DNA of 64,000 nucleotides from Rhynchopus euleeides (lineage: Eukaryota; Euglenozoa; Diplonemea; Diplonemida; Diplonemidae), in assembly GCA_963210315.1 (NCBI GenBank), contig OY723284.1:1-64000 (forward strand). The letters are read 5' to 3'. Positions 62,468 through 64,000 of this stretch are shown piece by piece (the stretch's first letter is position 1; every line of letters begins with the position of its first letter). The notes beneath the pieces are model-generated. The model was not told the origin of the DNA. It saw nothing but the letters and a program-made list of their open reading frames with translations, and made no database searches. The position numbers and the translations under genes are program-made.

Positions 62468-64000
62468 CTTGCCTGTGCCTCACGCCCCGACCCCAGCAGC
62501 AGCCGGGTTTGCGGGGTGGTCGAAGCGGGTGTGTGTGTGTGTGTGGTGCGGGGTGGAGTGTCGGGGGGGCCGGTGGCGGGACCTACCCCCACCCCGCTAC
62601 CTCCACCCTCGCCCCCTTCCCCCCTTGGCGGGCCTCCTGATGCAGGCCGCCAAAGCAGGGGCGGGTGGGGCAGGGAAAGGGCACTGCCCAAACCCTCTGC
62701 CGCCTGTGTGTGGTGGGTGCGGTGCGGCGCGCGGAACGAAGTCTGGGGGAGAACAACAACTCGCCACATTCCACAACACCGCAACGAGGGGACGCCTCAC
62801 TGAAGGGATGTCCGCGAGAGTGACAATCAGGGGTGTGCGGTGCATGGGATGCTCTTGGGACGGGGAGGGCAAGGCAAGGGCAAGGGGGGTGGTGGGGGGT
62901 GAAGGGGAAGCCTCTTCTTCGGCCAACAGGGTCCGGTCCTTCCTCCTCTGCATCGCTACTGCAGGAAGTCCCGCCTTCTGCCACCTGGCTCCCTGGCATC
63001 TAAGAAGCTGCAAAGCCGTTGCTTGGCGGGGCGGCCGCTGCTGCCTGTCAATATCGCCGCCCTGTCGGCAGCACATGTGACCATGCACTGGCGCTGCACA
63101 GACAAGGCTTTCGGGAGACGGCAGGATGCCGACCTCCACAGCACATACACACACAGGAATAGGTATATTTGGTGTCTCGGTTGACGAAGAGCCCCTTGGG
63201 CTCCACTCCTTCGACTTCGTTCCTTCTTTCAGATTCTGCAACACACACACACCGTCACACGGCACAGGGTTGCGGAGAGCAGGCCCGCCAAGACAGCTGC
63301 TGCGATCGCCTGCCACACACATACATTCCCAACCCACCCACCCTCGGCACGACAGCCTGGCGGGGGCAAGACTGCCAGGAAGGTGCCCGGCATGACAAGC
63401 CGGCAGCCAAGAGGCAAAACGCCTTGGCGCCTGCACAAGCCACAGGGGGTGCACTCGCAAGCGACCCCCCGCCCCCCCCCTTCGGCAATGGGAGGGGGGG
63501 GGGACAGGCAGGCAGCGTTGCCGTTTTGTTTGTTTTTTTTGCTTGCTGTTGTTTTTTTGTATGCACCGCGCACGCCAGGCGGGCCGAGGGGGTGGCAGGG
63601 AGGGGCAGGGAGGGGGTTGGTAAGGAGGGCAGATCAATAAACACAAGGCCATTCGATGATGGGTTGTGCCGCCCCGTTCCCCCCCGGGGATCACCCCCTC
63701 CCCCCCGCCTCCTCGCCCTCAACCGCCACCCCTGCACGCGGTGCCGCACAGGCACGGGGCAAGTCCGCGGGGGGGACGCGCCTGCGTGCCTGTGATATTG
63801 CTGAAACCAAAAATAAGAAATGAAAGAGGCCGCCCTGACTGGGGAGCGCCCAGGATCGGGTGGTGGGGGCAAGATGGTTCACCCCCCGTCGAACGGCCTG
63901 GGAGGAAGCTAGGTATAGGTCGGATGCTGTGCTGCGATTTCACGGGTGGGAAGCAAAGCAGGTGGGGGGGTGGGGAAGTGCACGGTTTGCTTTGCACTGG
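62468..64000. other. right-hand gene-free stretch
   Basis: 1.5 kb with homopolymer runs (C near 63470, G near 63492, T near 63530) and a CA/GT-rich run near 62530. The longest frame (62597-63694 minus, 365 codons) is Pro/Cys-rich with no domain. It may hold the leader of the two-exon gene and the 3' end of a gene beyond the window. Confidence 0.4.

Noticed and set aside
61337..62803. 488-codon plus-strand frame opposite the two-exon gene
   Set aside because: Antisense shadow rich in Leu/Arg/His; no domain.
62597..63694. 365-codon minus frame as a gene
   Set aside because: Pro/Cys-rich with homopolymer-derived runs; no domain or signal.
1..64000. tRNA, rRNA or spliced-leader RNA genes
   Set aside because: I looked for T-loop-like GTTCRANNC motifs with matching stems and for known leader cores and found none convincing by eye; a covariance-model scan would settle it.

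Overview
This window is nuclear DNA of a GC-rich eukaryotic microbe, not bacterial DNA. It has one clear GT-AG spliceosomal intron, long intron-poor genes for membrane and secreted proteins, very large satellite arrays and several families of short DNA transposons. All nine genes I can support lie on the minus strand. Several start codons sit just after a pyrimidine-rich tract ending in AG. One-way gene clusters with such acceptor sites are typical of Euglenozoa that trans-splice a leader (kinetoplastids, diplonemids). The presence of a normal cis-intron and the high GC make a diplonemid-like protist my best guess, but this is inference: no spliced-leader gene or rRNA lies in the window.

Layout from left to right. 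Positions 1-15674 are a satellite with a 32-bp unit (about 470 copies), broken once by a 538-bp island. Next come four minus-strand genes: a membrane protein with degenerate thioredoxin folds (15859-18435), a type II membrane glycosyltransferase-like protein (19192-20691), a receptor-like protein with a proline stalk and seven membrane segments (23682-26975), and a Cache-HAMP-cyclase-like protein (28438-31014). Positions 31.0-43.9 kb form a transposon graveyard: a TA-flanked element with a CCHC zinc-knuckle ORF, 109-bp miniature elements with 3-bp target duplications, a 748-bp near-perfect inverted repeat, a 1190-bp element with a 6-bp target duplication, and a dispersed 62-bp hairpin repeat. 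A second seven-membrane-segment stalk protein with a beta-propeller ectodomain follows (43924-46968). Positions 47.2-49.9 kb hold fold-back elements and two 41-bp tandem arrays facing each other. Positions 50.0-53.5 kb contain no gene I can support. The right end carries an ATP-grasp ligase (53561-55090), a B-box/WD40 protein (56149-58032), an unrecognised low-complexity protein (58430-60538) and a two-exon, probably mitochondrial protein (61179-62467).

The genes do not form an obvious pathway. The two stalk/seven-membrane-segment proteins share an architecture and look like members of one surface-receptor-like family. Together with the Cache-HAMP-cyclase-like protein they suggest a local set of environment-sensing surface proteins. 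The cyclase-like domain and the thioredoxin-like domains both lack expected catalytic residues, so these proteins may act as binding or scaffold proteins.
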